Source: an uncultured Agathobacter sp. | GTDB taxonomy: Bacteria; Bacillota; Clostridia; Lachnospirales; Lachnospiraceae | DNA: 64,000 nt | Direction: 5' to 3' | Assembly (NCBI GenBank): GCA_934359755.1 | Contig: CAKRLV010000001.1 | Coordinates: 151,716-215,715 of the forward strand | The notes under the pieces: model-generated | Databases searched by the model: none | Told to the model about the DNA's origin: nothing | The model's input: the letters and a program-made list of their open reading frames with translations, nothing else | Program-made: the position numbers and the translations under genes | In this document: piece after piece, positions 1-8,810 of the stretch | Layout: every line of letters starts with the position of its first letter | Numbering within the stretch: the stretch's first letter is position 1

Positions 1-993
1 GCTGGATATATAGGAAGTCATACATGCGTTGAATTATTAGACGCAGGATATGAGGTTGTAGTACTTGACAATCTTTCAAATTCTTCTGAGAAATCATTAG
101 AAAGAGTAAAGGCGCTTACAGGAAAAGAAGTTAAATTCTACAAAGGAGACATTCTTGACCGCGAAATTTTAAATGAGATTTTTAAGAATGAGAAAATTGA
201 CAGCTGTATTCACTTCGCAGGACTTAAGGCTGTTGGCGAGTCCGTTGCAAAGCCTTGGGAGTATTACAACAACAATATTTCCGGAACATTAACTTTAGTT
301 GATGTTATGCGTCAAAATGGTTGCAAGAACATTATTTTCTCATCATCTGCAACAGTATACGGAGATCCAGCACAGATTCCTATCACAGAGGAATGTCCAA
401 AAGGACAGTGTACAAATCCTTACGGATGGACCAAGTCAATGCTTGAGCAGATACTTACAGATATTCAGAAAGCTGACAATGAATGGAATGTAATTTTACT
501 TCGTTACTTCAACCCGATTGGAGCTCATAAGAGTGGAACAATGGGAGAGAATCCTAATGGAATTCCTAACAACCTAATGCCTTATATCACACAGGTTGCA
601 GTAGGTAAGCTTGAACAGCTTGGAGTATTTGGTGATGATTATGATACACCAGACGGAACCGGAGTACGTGATTATATTCATGTAGTAGATCTTGCTGTAG
701 GACATGTAAAAGCTCTTAAGAAAATTGAAGAGAAAGCTGGTCTTTGTATCTACAATCTTGGAACAGGTCATGGTTATAGTGTACTTGATATTGTTAAGAA
801 CTTTGAAGCTGCAAATGATATCAAGATTCCATATGTAATCAAAGACAGAAGACCAGGAGATATAGCAACATGTTACTGTGATCCGGGAAAAGCAGAAAGA
901 GAACTTGGCTGGAAAGCGCAGTATGATATAAAGGATATGTGTGCCGATTCATGGAGATGGCAGAAGAACAATCCAAACGGATATGAAGATTAA
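1..993 (+). CDS. galE: UDP-glucose 4-epimerase, 5'-truncated
   Basis: Interconverts UDP-glucose and UDP-galactose in the cytoplasm, linking the Leloir pathway with cell-wall and exopolysaccharide precursors. The reading frame is open from base 1, and the first residues visible are AGYIGSHTCVELL, the NAD-binding GxxGxxG region minus its first few residues. About 10 N-terminal residues and the start lie outside the window. The SDR catalytic pair YGWTK (fragment Y141/K145), the SSSATVYG strand with its active-site Ser, and the epimerase-specific YFNPIGAHKSG and GTGVRDYIHV blocks are all present. Of the usual ~338 residues, 330 are seen. A terminator follows directly, so it ends its transcript. 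Confidence 0.96.
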   Translation, partial: AGYIGSHTCVELLDAGYEVVVLDNLSNSSEKSLERVKALTGKEVKFYKGDILDREILNEIFKNEKIDSCIHFAGLKAVGESVAKPWEYYNNNISGTLTLVDVMRQNGCKNIIFSSSATVYGDPAQIPITEECPKGQCTNPYGWTKSMLEQILTDIQKADNEWNVILLRYFNPIGAHKSGTMGENPNGIPNNLMPYITQVAVGKLEQLGVFGDDYDTPDGTGVRDYIHVVDLAVGHVKALKKIEEKAGLCIYNLGTGHGYSVLDIVKNFEAANDIKIPYVIKDRRPGDIATCYCDPGKAERELGWKAQYDIKDMCADSWRWQKNNPNGYED

Positions 994-1044
994 TTTCTTA
1001 AGATTGAAGCAGACAAATTAAATATAACAATGTAACTTTTATAA

Positions 1045-1083
1045 AAACCTGAGGATATATGTTTGCATATCGTCAGGTTTTTT
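1045..1083 (+). terminator. Intrinsic terminator after galE
   Basis: AAACCTGA pairs with TCAGGTTT around an AT-rich inner stem-loop and is followed by a T tract. It lies about 50 bases past the galE stop. Confidence 0.8.
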
Positions 1084-1103
1084 CTTTACAGGAACATTTA
1101 TAC

Positions 1104-1131
1104 AAAAAAATAAAAGCATCAAACGATGCTT
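1104..1131 (-). terminator. Intrinsic terminator of tRNA-Glu
   Basis: Read on the - strand, AAGCATC-GTTT-GATGCTT is followed by TTATTTTTTT. It lies just downstream of the tRNA 3' end and converges on the galE terminator. Confidence 0.75.
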
Positions 1132-1168
1132 CTATCGGGTTGGGCTGTATTTAAAATAAATAAGCTAG

Positions 1169-1240
1169 CAGTCCGTACGGGAATCGAACCCGTGTTTCCG
1201 CCGTGAGAGGGCGGCGTCTTAACCGCTTGACCAACGAACC
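1169..1240 (-). tRNA. tRNA-Glu (anticodon CTC)
   Basis: The - strand folds as a full cloverleaf. The parts are acceptor GGTTCGT/ACGGACT, D arm GTC..GAC, anticodon stem CCGCC/GGCGG around loop CTCTCAC, and T arm ACGGG-TTCGAAT-CCCGT. The CTC anticodon reads GAG, and G73 is a normal discriminator for Glu. CCA is not encoded (CTA follows), so CCA-adding enzyme is needed. The first acceptor pair is G1-U72 rather than G1-C72, a small oddity. It stands alone with its own terminator. Two TATAAT/TATACT-like boxes lie within 25 bases upstream, but I could not choose between them. Confidence 0.93.
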
Positions 1241-1326
1241 GTGTATTATACTATCATGTAGTATATGAAATTGCAACCCCTTTTTTGAAAAAAATTATAT
1301 TTTTTAAAAAAAGAATTAGAAAACCC

Positions 1327-1355
1327 TTGAAATAACAAGCTTTAAGTGATATTAT
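1327..1355 (+). promoter_or_regulatory. Sigma-A promoter of the rimP-nusA-infB operon
   Basis: TTGAAA (1327-1332), a 17-base spacer and TATTAT (1350-1355) predict a start near 1362 and a leader of about 85 bases before rimP. Confidence 0.8.
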
Positions 1356-1379
1356 CAATTTGTAAACATGTTGACTAAG

Positions 1380-1407
1380 TTGAGAGAGAGCGAAAGCCCT
1401 CTCTCAA
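1380..1407 (+). promoter_or_regulatory. Leader hairpin upstream of rimP
   Basis: TTGAGAGAG pairs with CTCTCTCAA, and the stem is capped by GC-GAAA-GC, a GNRA tetraloop. It sits in the 5' UTR between the promoter and the rimP ribosome-binding site. No T run follows, so it is not a simple terminator. A stem at this place may stabilise or regulate the long operon mRNA (inference). Confidence 0.6.
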
Positions 1408-1447
1408 TTCACGTTTTACAGGAAAATTGAAAAGAGGTGTTAATTAT

Positions 1448-1915
1448 ATGTCGAAAGCCAGCCTTTATGAAAGTAAGACGGAGGCTCTTATTTTACCAAT
1501 CCTCGAGAAAATGAATTTCGAGCTGGTAGATATCGAATATGTTAAAGAAGGCAGTACATGGTATTTGCGTGCTTATATAGACAAAGATGGTGGTATTACT
1601 GTTAATGATTGCGAGGCGGTTGCCCGTGAGATGAATGATATATTGGATGCAGAGGACTTTATACCGGATTCATATGTTTTTGAGGTAAGTTCCCCTGGTC
1701 TTGGAAGACCACTCAAGAAAGAAAAAGATTACATTCGCAATATGGGTAAAGAAGTTGAAATCCGTACCTATAGAGCGATTAATAAATGTAAAGAGTTTTA
1801 TGGAATTTTGAAAGAATATGATAATGACTCAGTTACAATAGAAACCGAAGAACAGGAATTACTTGTTTTTCCAAAGAATGAAATTGCCTTGATTCGACAG
1901 GCAGTACATTTTTAA
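1448..1915 (+). CDS. rimP: Ribosome maturation factor RimP
   Basis: Assembly factor for the 30S subunit that binds S12 and helps form the central pseudoknot of 16S rRNA. The 155-residue protein has the usual two-domain form: an alpha/beta N-terminal half with DIEYVKEGSTWYLRAYIDK and EVSSPGLGRPL, then a small SH3-like C-terminal half. The frame is open back to a TTG at 1427, but ATG 1448 is chosen because AGAGGTG at 1433-1439 is correctly spaced for it. It is the first gene of the nusA-infB operon. Confidence 0.95.
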   Translation: MSKASLYESKTEALILPILEKMNFELVDIEYVKEGSTWYLRAYIDKDGGITVNDCEAVAREMNDILDAEDFIPDSYVFEVSSPGLGRPLKKEKDYIRNMGKEVEIRTYRAINKCKEFYGILKEYDNDSVTIETEEQELLVFPKNEIALIRQAVHF

Positions 1916-1953
1916 TTAAGAGCGCACGATAACACTAATAGGAGGAAAAAATA

Positions 1954-3102
1954 ATGAATAATGAGTTATTAGAAGCGTTAAATATATTAGAGCAGGAGAA
2001 AAATATCAGCAAAGAGACTTTACTTGAGGCAATTGAGAATTCACTTGTAACTGCTTGCAAGAATCATTTCGGTAAATCAGACAATGTCAAGGTTGAGATT
2101 GACCCTGAGACTTGTGAATTCAAATGTTATCAGGAAAAAACTGTAGTAGAAGTAGTGGAAGATCCAATTGAAGAAATTTCACTTATCGATGCGCAGATGG
2201 TCAATGGTAAGTATTCTGTTGGAGATATTGTAAGAGTTGAAGTTAAATCCAAAGAATTTGGACGAATTGCAACTCAGAATGCAAAGAATGTTATTTTACA
2301 GAAAATCCGTGAGGAAGAGCGTAAGGTAATATTTGATGAATATAATAGCAAAGAAAAAGATGTTGTTACAGGAGTTGTTCAAAGATATGTTGGCAAGAAT
2401 GTAAGCATTAATTTAGGAAAGGCTGATGCATTGCTTACAGAAAGTGAGCAGATTAAAGGAGAGACATTCCAGCCTACAGAGAGAATTAAGGTATATATTC
2501 TCGAAGTTAAGTCTACTTCAAAAGGACCTAAGATACTTGTCTCAAGAACACATCCAGAACTTGTTAAGCGTCTTTTTGAATCTGAGGTCACAGAAGTTAA
2601 AGAAGGAATTGTTGAGATTAAATCAATTTCCAGAGAAGCTGGAAGCCGTACAAAGATTGCGGTATGGTCAAATGATCCAGATGTAGATCCAGTCGGTGCA
2701 TGTGTTGGTATGAATGGTGCTCGTGTTAATGCTATCGTAAACGAATTAAGAGGTGAAAAAATAGATATTATCACTTGGGATGAGAATCCAGCTATTCTTA
2801 TTCAGAATGCACTTAGCCCAGCTAAAGTCATCTCAGTAATCGCGGATGCTGATGAAAAATCAGCTAAAGTAGTTGTTCCAGACTATCAGTTATCACTCGC
2901 TATCGGAAAAGAGGGACAGAATGCAAGGCTTGCAGCAAGACTTACAGGATTTAAGATCGATATTAAGAGTGAAACTCAGGCTCGTGAATCTGGAGACTTT
3001 TTCGATTATGATGAAGATTACGAGAATGAAGACTATGAGAATGAAGATTATTATGAGGATGAAGAAGGATATTCGCAGGAATATTCTAGTGAAGAGGAAT
3101 AA
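1954..3102 (+). CDS. nusA: Transcription termination/antitermination factor NusA
   Basis: Binds RNA polymerase and nascent RNA and modulates pausing, termination and antitermination. The 382 residues comprise an N-terminal RNAP-binding domain (about 1-125), an S1 domain (about 130-200) and two KH domains, whose GxxG loops are GMNG at 252-255 and GKEG at 318-321. As usual in Firmicutes, the proteobacterial C-terminal acidic repeats are missing, but the last ~35 residues are a very acidic Asp/Glu/Tyr/Asn tail. An AGGAGG site lies 8-10 bases before the ATG. The gene ends 2 bases before rnpM. Confidence 0.97.
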   Translation: MNNELLEALNILEQEKNISKETLLEAIENSLVTACKNHFGKSDNVKVEIDPETCEFKCYQEKTVVEVVEDPIEEISLIDAQMVNGKYSVGDIVRVEVKSKEFGRIATQNAKNVILQKIREEERKVIFDEYNSKEKDVVTGVVQRYVGKNVSINLGKADALLTESEQIKGETFQPTERIKVYILEVKSTSKGPKILVSRTHPELVKRLFESEVTEVKEGIVEIKSISREAGSRTKIAVWSNDPDVDPVGACVGMNGARVNAIVNELRGEKIDIITWDENPAILIQNALSPAKVISVIADADEKSAKVVVPDYQLSLAIGKEGQNARLAARLTGFKIDIKSETQARESGDFFDYDEDYENEDYENEDYYEDEEGYSQEYSSEEE

Positions 3103-3104
3103 TA

Positions 3105-3374
3105 ATGAGTAATAAAAAAATTCCGCTAAGACAATGCGTTGGATGCTTGGAAATGAAACCTAAGAATGAACTTATTCGAGTAATTAAGACTGTTGAGGGG
3201 AATGTGGAACTTGATTCTACAGGCAAGAAAAATGGAAGAGGCGCATACATATGCCCTTGTATGGATTGTCTGAAGAAAGCTAGAAAATCAAAAGGTATCG
3301 AGCGTTCACTTAAGATTGCCATACCTGATGAAGTTTATGAAAATCTTGACAGGGAGATGAGAGATATTGGTTGA
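3105..3374 (+). CDS. rnpM: YlxR-family protein (RNase P modulator RnpM)
   Basis: Small basic RNA-binding protein of the YlxR family (89 residues). The Bacillus subtilis member has been described as a modulator of RNase P. The hallmark PLRQCVGC near the N-terminus and GRGAYICPCMDC around residues 47-58 are both present. The GRGAY motif is the family signature for RNA contact. It sits between nusA and ylxQ exactly as in most Firmicutes, and its last codons overlap the ylxQ start. Confidence 0.9.
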   Translation: MSNKKIPLRQCVGCLEMKPKNELIRVIKTVEGNVELDSTGKKNGRGAYICPCMDCLKKARKSKGIERSLKIAIPDEVYENLDREMRDIG

Positions 3375-3681
3375 TAGAGTATTATCTATGCTTGGAATTG
3401 CGGCAAAATCAGGAAATGTAGTTAGTGGCGAATTTTCGACTGAGAAAGCTGTAAAGACAGGAACTGCTTTTCTTGTAATTGTTTCAGAAGAAGCTTCTGA
3501 AAATACAAAAAAACATTTTACAGATATGACTTCTTTTTATGAAGTACCTATTTATTTTTACGGCGATAAAGAATCACTTGGAAGAGCAATCGGCAAAGAA
3601 TTCAGAGCTTCACTTGCCATTGTTGATGAGAATCTTGCCAAGGCTGTTGAAAATAAACTACTACAAAGTAAAACTGAATAA
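3367..3681 (+). CDS. ylxQ: L7Ae/L30e-family RNA-binding protein YlxQ
   Basis: A 104-residue member of the L7Ae/L30e/S12e family, which binds kink-turn or related RNA. Conserved features are the N-terminal LGIAAKSGNVVSGEF block and VIVSEEASENTKK. The start is a TTG at 3367 that overlaps the end of rnpM by 8 bases, with GGGAG at about 3354 as ribosome-binding site. Its exact RNA target is not settled for the family. It is co-transcribed between rnpM and infB. Confidence 0.88.
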   Translation: MVDRVLSMLGIAAKSGNVVSGEFSTEKAVKTGTAFLVIVSEEASENTKKHFTDMTSFYEVPIYFYGDKESLGRAIGKEFRASLAIVDENLAKAVENKLLQSKTE

Positions 3682-3698
3682 TGGAGGAAATTTGATAT

Positions 3699-6545
3699 AT
3701 GGCAAAAATGAGAGTTCATGAACTTGCAAAAGAATTAAATATAAAATCACAAGATATAATAGATACCTTAAGTGCTACTGAATATGCAGTTAAGAGTGCA
3801 CAAAGTGGTATCGAAGATGCAGCACAGGAAGTTGTAAGAAAAAAATATTCAAAGACTTCAAATACTGCAAATACAGTAAGTACTGCAAATACAGTAAGTA
3901 CTTCAAATAACGAAAAGGCAGCTTCGGAGGAAGAGGCGAAGCCAAAGAAGAAAAATATTACTGCTGTATTTAATGCCCAGTACAGCAAGCAGGCCAGAAG
4001 ACCAGCGGGAAACAATAATCATCAGCGTTCAAATGGCAATTCAAGAGCTAATAATTCTAATGATAAGAACGATAGAAACAATGGCAATGATAGAAATGAC
4101 CGCCCAAGAAGAAATAATGTTTCAGCAAGACCAGAGACTCATAGTATTATTCGTCCGCGTCCAATCGGAGAAAGAGCTATGAGACCTATAAGTGAGAGAA
4201 CAGCTGGAAACAATGATGATTTTATTGAAAGCCGTCCATCTGCAAAAGCATCTGAGATGCAGTCAAGAAAAAATCAGAACGACAGAAACGACAGATTTCA
4301 GAAAAATGATAGGAATGAGCGTAATGACAGAAACGAGCGTAATTTCAGAAACGAACGTAATGACAGAAACGAGCGTAACGATAGAAATGAGCGCAATGAC
4401 AGAAACGAGCGTAATGACAGAAACGAACGTAATGACAGAAACGAACGTCAGTCAAGAAATGGTAACAAACCACAGGGCAGAAACAACCAGGGTGGAGAGC
4501 GTTTCAACAGAAACAACAAACCACAGGGCGATAGACCTAACTTTGACCGTTCACAGGGAGATTTTAAGAAGCGTGATAACAAGCCACGTTTTGACAGAGA
4601 GGCACCCGTTGCTGTTGCTGAGGATGTAAGACCTAAAGAGGGCAGAGACAGAAATAATAATGACCGCCGTAAGAAACAGCAGGATCATGATAAGCTTGGA
4701 AAGCGCCAGGAAAATTATGTAAATCTCGAGAAACATGGTGGAAAGAAGAAACCACAGCAGCAACCACAGCAGCCTAAAGAGGATGAGAATGAGATCAAGA
4801 CCATTACTTTGCCAGAGAAGATGACTATTAAAGAGCTTGCTGATAAGATGAAACAGCAGCCATCTGCAATCATCAAGAAGCTTTTCCTTAAAGGACAGAT
4901 GGTTACAATGAATTCAGATGTGACATTTGAAGAAGCTGAAGAAATTGCATTGGAATTTAACTATATCTGTGAGGCAGAAGAGAAAGTTGATGTTATAGCT
5001 GAACTCCTAAAGGAGGAAGATGAAGATGTATCTACAATGGTTTCAAGACCACCTGTAGTCTGTGTAATGGGACACGTAGATCATGGTAAAACATCCCTCC
5101 TTGATGCAATACGTTCTACAAAGGTTACTGATCGTGAGGCTGGTGGTATCACACAGCATATTGGTGCTTCCGTAGTATCTATTAATGGACAGAATATTAC
5201 TTTCCTTGATACTCCTGGACATGAGGCATTTACTGCTATGCGTATGAGAGGTGCAAATTCTACAGATATAGCAATACTCGTTGTCGCTGCAGATGACGGT
5301 GTTATGCCACAGACCGTAGAAGCTATCAACCATGCTAAGGCTGCTGGCGTTGAGATTATTGTTGCAGTTAACAAAATTGATAAGCCTAGTGCAAATATAG
5401 ATAAAGTAAAACAGGAATTATCAGAGTATGAATTAATTCCAGAAGATTGGGGTGGAAGCACTATTTTCTGTCCAGTTTCTGCACATACTAAAGAGGGAAT
5501 AGATAATCTTCTTGAGATGATTCTTCTTACAGCAGAAGTTCTTGAACTTAAGGCAAATCCTAATCGTAATGCGAGAGGTCTTGTCATTGAGGCTCAGCTT
5601 GATAAAGGACGTGGTGCAGTTGCAACTATGCTCGTCCAGAAAGGAACTCTTCATGTTGGAGATTCAATTGCATGTGGAAGCAGCTATGGTAAAGTACGTG
5701 CGATGATTGATGATAACGGAAGAAGAGTCAAAGAGGCTGGTCCTTCAACACCAGTTGAGATTTTAGGATTAAACAGTGTTCCGGCTGCAGGTGAGACATT
5801 TGTAATGTGCGACAATGACAAAGAGGCTAAAGCGTTTGCTGATACTTATATTTCTGAGGAGAAAAATCGTCTTATTGAGGAGACAAAAGCTAAGATGTCT
5901 CTTGACGAATTATTCTCACAGATTCAGAGTGGTAATATGAAGGAACTTGATATTATCGTCAAAGCAGATGTTCAGGGTTCTGTTGAGGCTGTTAAACAGA
6001 GTCTTATGAAGTTATCTAATGAAGAAGTACTTGTTAAGGTTATTCATGGTGGTGTTGGTGCAATCAACGAATCTGATGTTATACTTGCATCTGCATCAAA
6101 TGCTATTATCATTGGATTTAATGTTCGTCCAGATCCAATCGCTAAAGCTACAGCAGACCGTGAAGGTGTGGATGTAAGACTTTATAAGGTAATTTATAAG
6201 GCAATCGAAGATGTAGAAGCTGCTATGAAGGGTATGCTTGATCCGATTTTCGAAGAAAAAGTTATTGGTCATGCAGAAATCAGACAGATTTTCAAGGCGT
6301 CTGGTGTTGGAAATATTGCTGGTTCTTATGTTCTTGACGGCTTTATGGAACGCGGATGTCGTGTAAGAATCACAAGAGAGGGAGAGCAGATTTTCGAGGG
6401 AGATCTTGCATCACTTAAGAGATATAAAGATGACGTTAAAGAGGTTAAGGCTGGATACGAGTGTGGTCTTGTATTTGATGGATTTAACGAGATTGCAGAA
6501 CTTGATTTAGTCGAAGCATATAAGATGGTTGAAGTACCTAGATAG
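3699..6545 (+). CDS. infB: Translation initiation factor IF-2
   Basis: GTPase that recruits fMet-tRNA to the 30S P site and promotes subunit joining. At 948 residues it is long for the family because of an extended, Asn/Arg/Asp-rich disordered N-terminal half. The order is a small N-terminal helical domain (1-55), the low-complexity linker (about 55-370), an IF2-N domain (about 375-425), the G domain (P-loop GHVDHGKT from 458, DTPGHEAF, NKID), then domains II, III and fMet-tRNA-binding IV. The linker contains eight 18-bp tandem repeats (listed separately) and an earlier duplicated 18-bp unit near 3870-3905. The core is intact and the gene is certainly functional. Confidence 0.97.
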   Translation: MAKMRVHELAKELNIKSQDIIDTLSATEYAVKSAQSGIEDAAQEVVRKKYSKTSNTANTVSTANTVSTSNNEKAASEEEAKPKKKNITAVFNAQYSKQARRPAGNNNHQRSNGNSRANNSNDKNDRNNGNDRNDRPRRNNVSARPETHSIIRPRPIGERAMRPISERTAGNNDDFIESRPSAKASEMQSRKNQNDRNDRFQKNDRNERNDRNERNFRNERNDRNERNDRNERNDRNERNDRNERNDRNERQSRNGNKPQGRNNQGGERFNRNNKPQGDRPNFDRSQGDFKKRDNKPRFDREAPVAVAEDVRPKEGRDRNNNDRRKKQQDHDKLGKRQENYVNLEKHGGKKKPQQQPQQPKEDENEIKTITLPEKMTIKELADKMKQQPSAIIKKLFLKGQMVTMNSDVTFEEAEEIALEFNYICEAEEKVDVIAELLKEEDEDVSTMVSRPPVVCVMGHVDHGKTSLLDAIRSTKVTDREAGGITQHIGASVVSINGQNITFLDTPGHEAFTAMRMRGANSTDIAILVVAADDGVMPQTVEAINHAKAAGVEIIVAVNKIDKPSANIDKVKQELSEYELIPEDWGGSTIFCPVSAHTKEGIDNLLEMILLTAEVLELKANPNRNARGLVIEAQLDKGRGAVATMLVQKGTLHVGDSIACGSSYGKVRAMIDDNGRRVKEAGPSTPVEILGLNSVPAAGETFVMCDNDKEAKAFADTYISEEKNRLIEETKAKMSLDELFSQIQSGNMKELDIIVKADVQGSVEAVKQSLMKLSNEEVLVKVIHGGVGAINESDVILASASNAIIIGFNVRPDPIAKATADREGVDVRLYKVIYKAIEDVEAAMKGMLDPIFEEKVIGHAEIRQIFKASGVGNIAGSYVLDGFMERGCRVRITREGEQIFEGDLASLKRYKDDVKEVKAGYECGLVFDGFNEIAELDLVEAYKMVEVPR
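4305..4448 (+). repeat. Eight tandem 18-bp units inside infB (NDRNER repeat)
   Basis: Eight consecutive 18-base units encode the hexapeptide NDRNER; one copy reads NFRNER. Copies differ at synonymous sites (gag/gaa, cgt/cgc, aat/aac), so they are not a recent perfect expansion. All units are in frame, so copy-number change would alter the linker length without breaking IF-2. Confidence 0.9.
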
Positions 6546-6559
6546 AAAGTAGGCTTGAA

Positions 6560-6934
6560 TTGAGAAAAAATAGTATTAAAAATATACGTATTAACGAAGA
6601 AGTAATGCGTGAATTATCAAATATTATCCGTGGTGAAATCAAAGATCCAAGAATAAATCCTATGACAAGCGTTGTTGCTGTTGAGGTCGCTCCTGACCTT
6701 AAGACAGCAAAAGCGTATATAAGTGTATTAGGAGACGAAAAATCCCAGCAGGATACAATCAAAGGTTTGGTATCAGCAGAAGGATATATCAGAAGATTAC
6801 TTGCGAAATCAATTAATCTTCGCAATACTCCAGAGATTAAATTCATTTTAGATCAGTCAATTGAATATGGAATTAATATGTCTAAGAAAATTGATGAAGT
6901 GACAAAGGATTTAAAAGAAGATGACAACGATTGA
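6560..6934 (+). CDS. rbfA: 30S ribosome-binding factor RbfA
   Basis: Cold-shock-related assembly factor that binds the 16S rRNA 5' region and helps mature the 30S subunit. The 124-residue KH-like protein shows RINEEVMRELSNIIRGEIKDPRI near the start and VEVAPDLKTAKAYISVLG, both standard. The likely start is TTG 6560; no strong Shine-Dalgarno is visible and the gene lies only 14 bases after infB, so translational coupling is probable. Its end overlaps nrnA by 14 bases. Confidence 0.94.
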   Translation: MRKNSIKNIRINEEVMRELSNIIRGEIKDPRINPMTSVVAVEVAPDLKTAKAYISVLGDEKSQQDTIKGLVSAEGYIRRLLAKSINLRNTPEIKFILDQSIEYGINMSKKIDEVTKDLKEDDND

Positions 6935-7874
6935 TTTTAAGCAAAATATACAGGATAGCCACACGATTGGAATAGCTGGTCATGTAAGACCAGATGGTGA
7001 CTGTGTAGGCTCTACACTTGCTGTCTATAATTACATTAAAAATGAATATCCAGATAAAGAAGTTAAGCTTTTTCTGGATCCAATCCCTAATATTTTTAAA
7101 TTTCTTAAAAATAGCGAACAGATTATAAGTAATTACGACAATGAATATGTATTTGATTTATTTATCTGCCTTGATTGTGGAGATCTTGGAAGACTTGGAA
7201 TGGCGGCAAAGTATTTTTCAAATGCCAGAACTACCATGTGTATAGACCACCATGTAAGCAATCAGGTTTTTGCTGATTATAATTATATTTTTCCAGATGC
7301 AAGCTCTACATGTGAGCTGGTCTATGATTTATTCGGTGAAGAATCTGTATCAAAAGAGATCGCTGAGTGTCTTTATACAGGAATGGTACATGATACTGGT
7401 GTATTCCAGTATTCATGTACTTCTGCAAAGACTATGAATATTGCAGGCCGTTTGATGGAGAAAAATATTGATTATCCAAAGATCGTAGATGATACATTTT
7501 ATACCAAGACATTTAATCAGAATAAGATATTAGGACAGGCTTTATTAAAAAGTGAGTTATATCTTGATGGGGCATGTATTGTCAGTGTAATAACAAGGGC
7601 AGATATGCATAGGTTTGATGTTCTGCCTAAGCATCTTGATGGAATAGTAAATCAGCTTAGAATTACTAAAGGCGTTAAAGTGGCTCTTTTCATGTACGAG
7701 AATGAAGATGGTACATTTAAGGGTAGTCTGCGAGTGAATGGTGCGACTGACGTGGCAAAGATAGCCGCTTGTTTTGGCGGTGGAGGCCATGTTAAGGCGG
7801 CGGGGTTTTCGATTGAAGGACCAATAGAGACCGCTCTCGAAAAAGTTCTGGCTGTAATTAAAGAAAAACTGTAG
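6921..7874 (+). CDS. nrnA: DHH/DHHA1 oligoribonuclease / pAp phosphatase NrnA
   Basis: Bifunctional hydrolase that degrades short RNA oligomers and pAp to mononucleotides. The 317 residues contain GHVRPDGDCVGS (metal-binding Asp residues), CLDCGD, the DHH triad at 109-111 within CIDHHVSN, and the C-terminal DHHA1 substrate motif GGGGHVKAAGF. The ATG overlaps the rbfA end by 14 bases. Position between rbfA and truB is the normal Firmicute context. Confidence 0.94.
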   Translation: MTTIDFKQNIQDSHTIGIAGHVRPDGDCVGSTLAVYNYIKNEYPDKEVKLFLDPIPNIFKFLKNSEQIISNYDNEYVFDLFICLDCGDLGRLGMAAKYFSNARTTMCIDHHVSNQVFADYNYIFPDASSTCELVYDLFGEESVSKEIAECLYTGMVHDTGVFQYSCTSAKTMNIAGRLMEKNIDYPKIVDDTFYTKTFNQNKILGQALLKSELYLDGACIVSVITRADMHRFDVLPKHLDGIVNQLRITKGVKVALFMYENEDGTFKGSLRVNGATDVAKIAACFGGGGHVKAAGFSIEGPIETALEKVLAVIKEKL

Positions 7875-7881
7875 GTATTAT

Positions 7882-8778
7882 ATGGTTAACGGAATTGTAA
7901 ATGTATATAAAGAAAAAGGATATACAAGTTTTGATGTGGTAGCGAAGATGCGAGGCATTATGCATCAAAAGAAAATTGGACATACAGGCACCCTTGATCC
8001 AGATGCGGAAGGGGTGCTTCCCGTTTGTCTCGGGAAAGCAACAAAAGTATGTGAACTTTTAACTGACAAGGACAAGATATATGAAGCCACACTTTTGCTG
8101 GGGGTAGAAACAGATACGCTGGATATATCAGGAAAAGTGCTTAATGAAGCAGCTGTAGAAGTATCAGAAGAACAGATATGCGAAGCAATACATACTTTTG
8201 TCGGAGAAATAATGCAGGTGCCACCTATGTATTCGGCGCTTAAAGTGAATGGACAAAAGCTTTGTGATCTTGCCAGAAAAGGAATAACCGTAGAAAGAAA
8301 AGCAAGACCGGTTCATATTTTTTCAATTGATATATTAGAGATAAATATCCCGGAAGTAAAAATTAAAATACATTGTTCAAAGGGCACCTACATAAGGACG
8401 CTGTGTGATGATATTGGTAAAAAACTTGGCTGCTATGGATGTATGAAAGATTTAATCAGAACCAAAGTTTCAGCATTTGAGCTTGTTGATTCGCTAAAGC
8501 TTGAAGAAATAGAAAATATGGTTATGGCAGAAAATTTTGCATTTGTAAGACAAGTTGATAGTGTGTTTGAATCATACGCGAGTGTTTATGCCAATAGTAT
8601 GGCAGATAAATTAATTAAGAATGGAAATAAAATACCTGTAAGTTTTATATCCAATATAGAAAATATTGACTTAAATAAGGACGTCAGACTCTATACATAT
8701 GATAAGAAATTTGTAGGTATTTACAGATATAATGAATCAGAAGAAGTGATAAAACCTGTAAAGATTTTTATGGATTAA
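7882..8778 (+). CDS. truB: tRNA pseudouridine-55 synthase TruB
   Basis: Converts U55 in the T loop of tRNAs to pseudouridine. The 298-residue protein carries GYTSFDVV and the catalytic motif GHTGTLDPDAEGVLP, with Asp39 as nucleophile, plus the later CSKGTYIRTLCDDIG motif. The C-terminal ~80 residues are a divergent PUA-like extension. It starts 7 bases after nrnA and is followed by ribF after 32 bases. Confidence 0.95.
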   Translation: MVNGIVNVYKEKGYTSFDVVAKMRGIMHQKKIGHTGTLDPDAEGVLPVCLGKATKVCELLTDKDKIYEATLLLGVETDTLDISGKVLNEAAVEVSEEQICEAIHTFVGEIMQVPPMYSALKVNGQKLCDLARKGITVERKARPVHIFSIDILEINIPEVKIKIHCSKGTYIRTLCDDIGKKLGCYGCMKDLIRTKVSAFELVDSLKLEEIENMVMAENFAFVRQVDSVFESYASVYANSMADKLIKNGNKIPVSFISNIENIDLNKDVRLYTYDKKFVGIYRYNESEEVIKPVKIFMD

Positions 8779-8810
8779 CAGGAATATACTGCTTTATTCT
8801 AAGGAGCAAT

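Noticed and set aside
4305..4448. Possible CRISPR-like array
   Set aside because: The repeats are contiguous, in frame and without spacers; they are a protein repeat in infB.
4192..4629. 145-residue ORF within infB in another frame
   Set aside because: It is a shadow of the repeat-rich infB linker; composition is Met/Thr/Glu repeats with no RBS or family.
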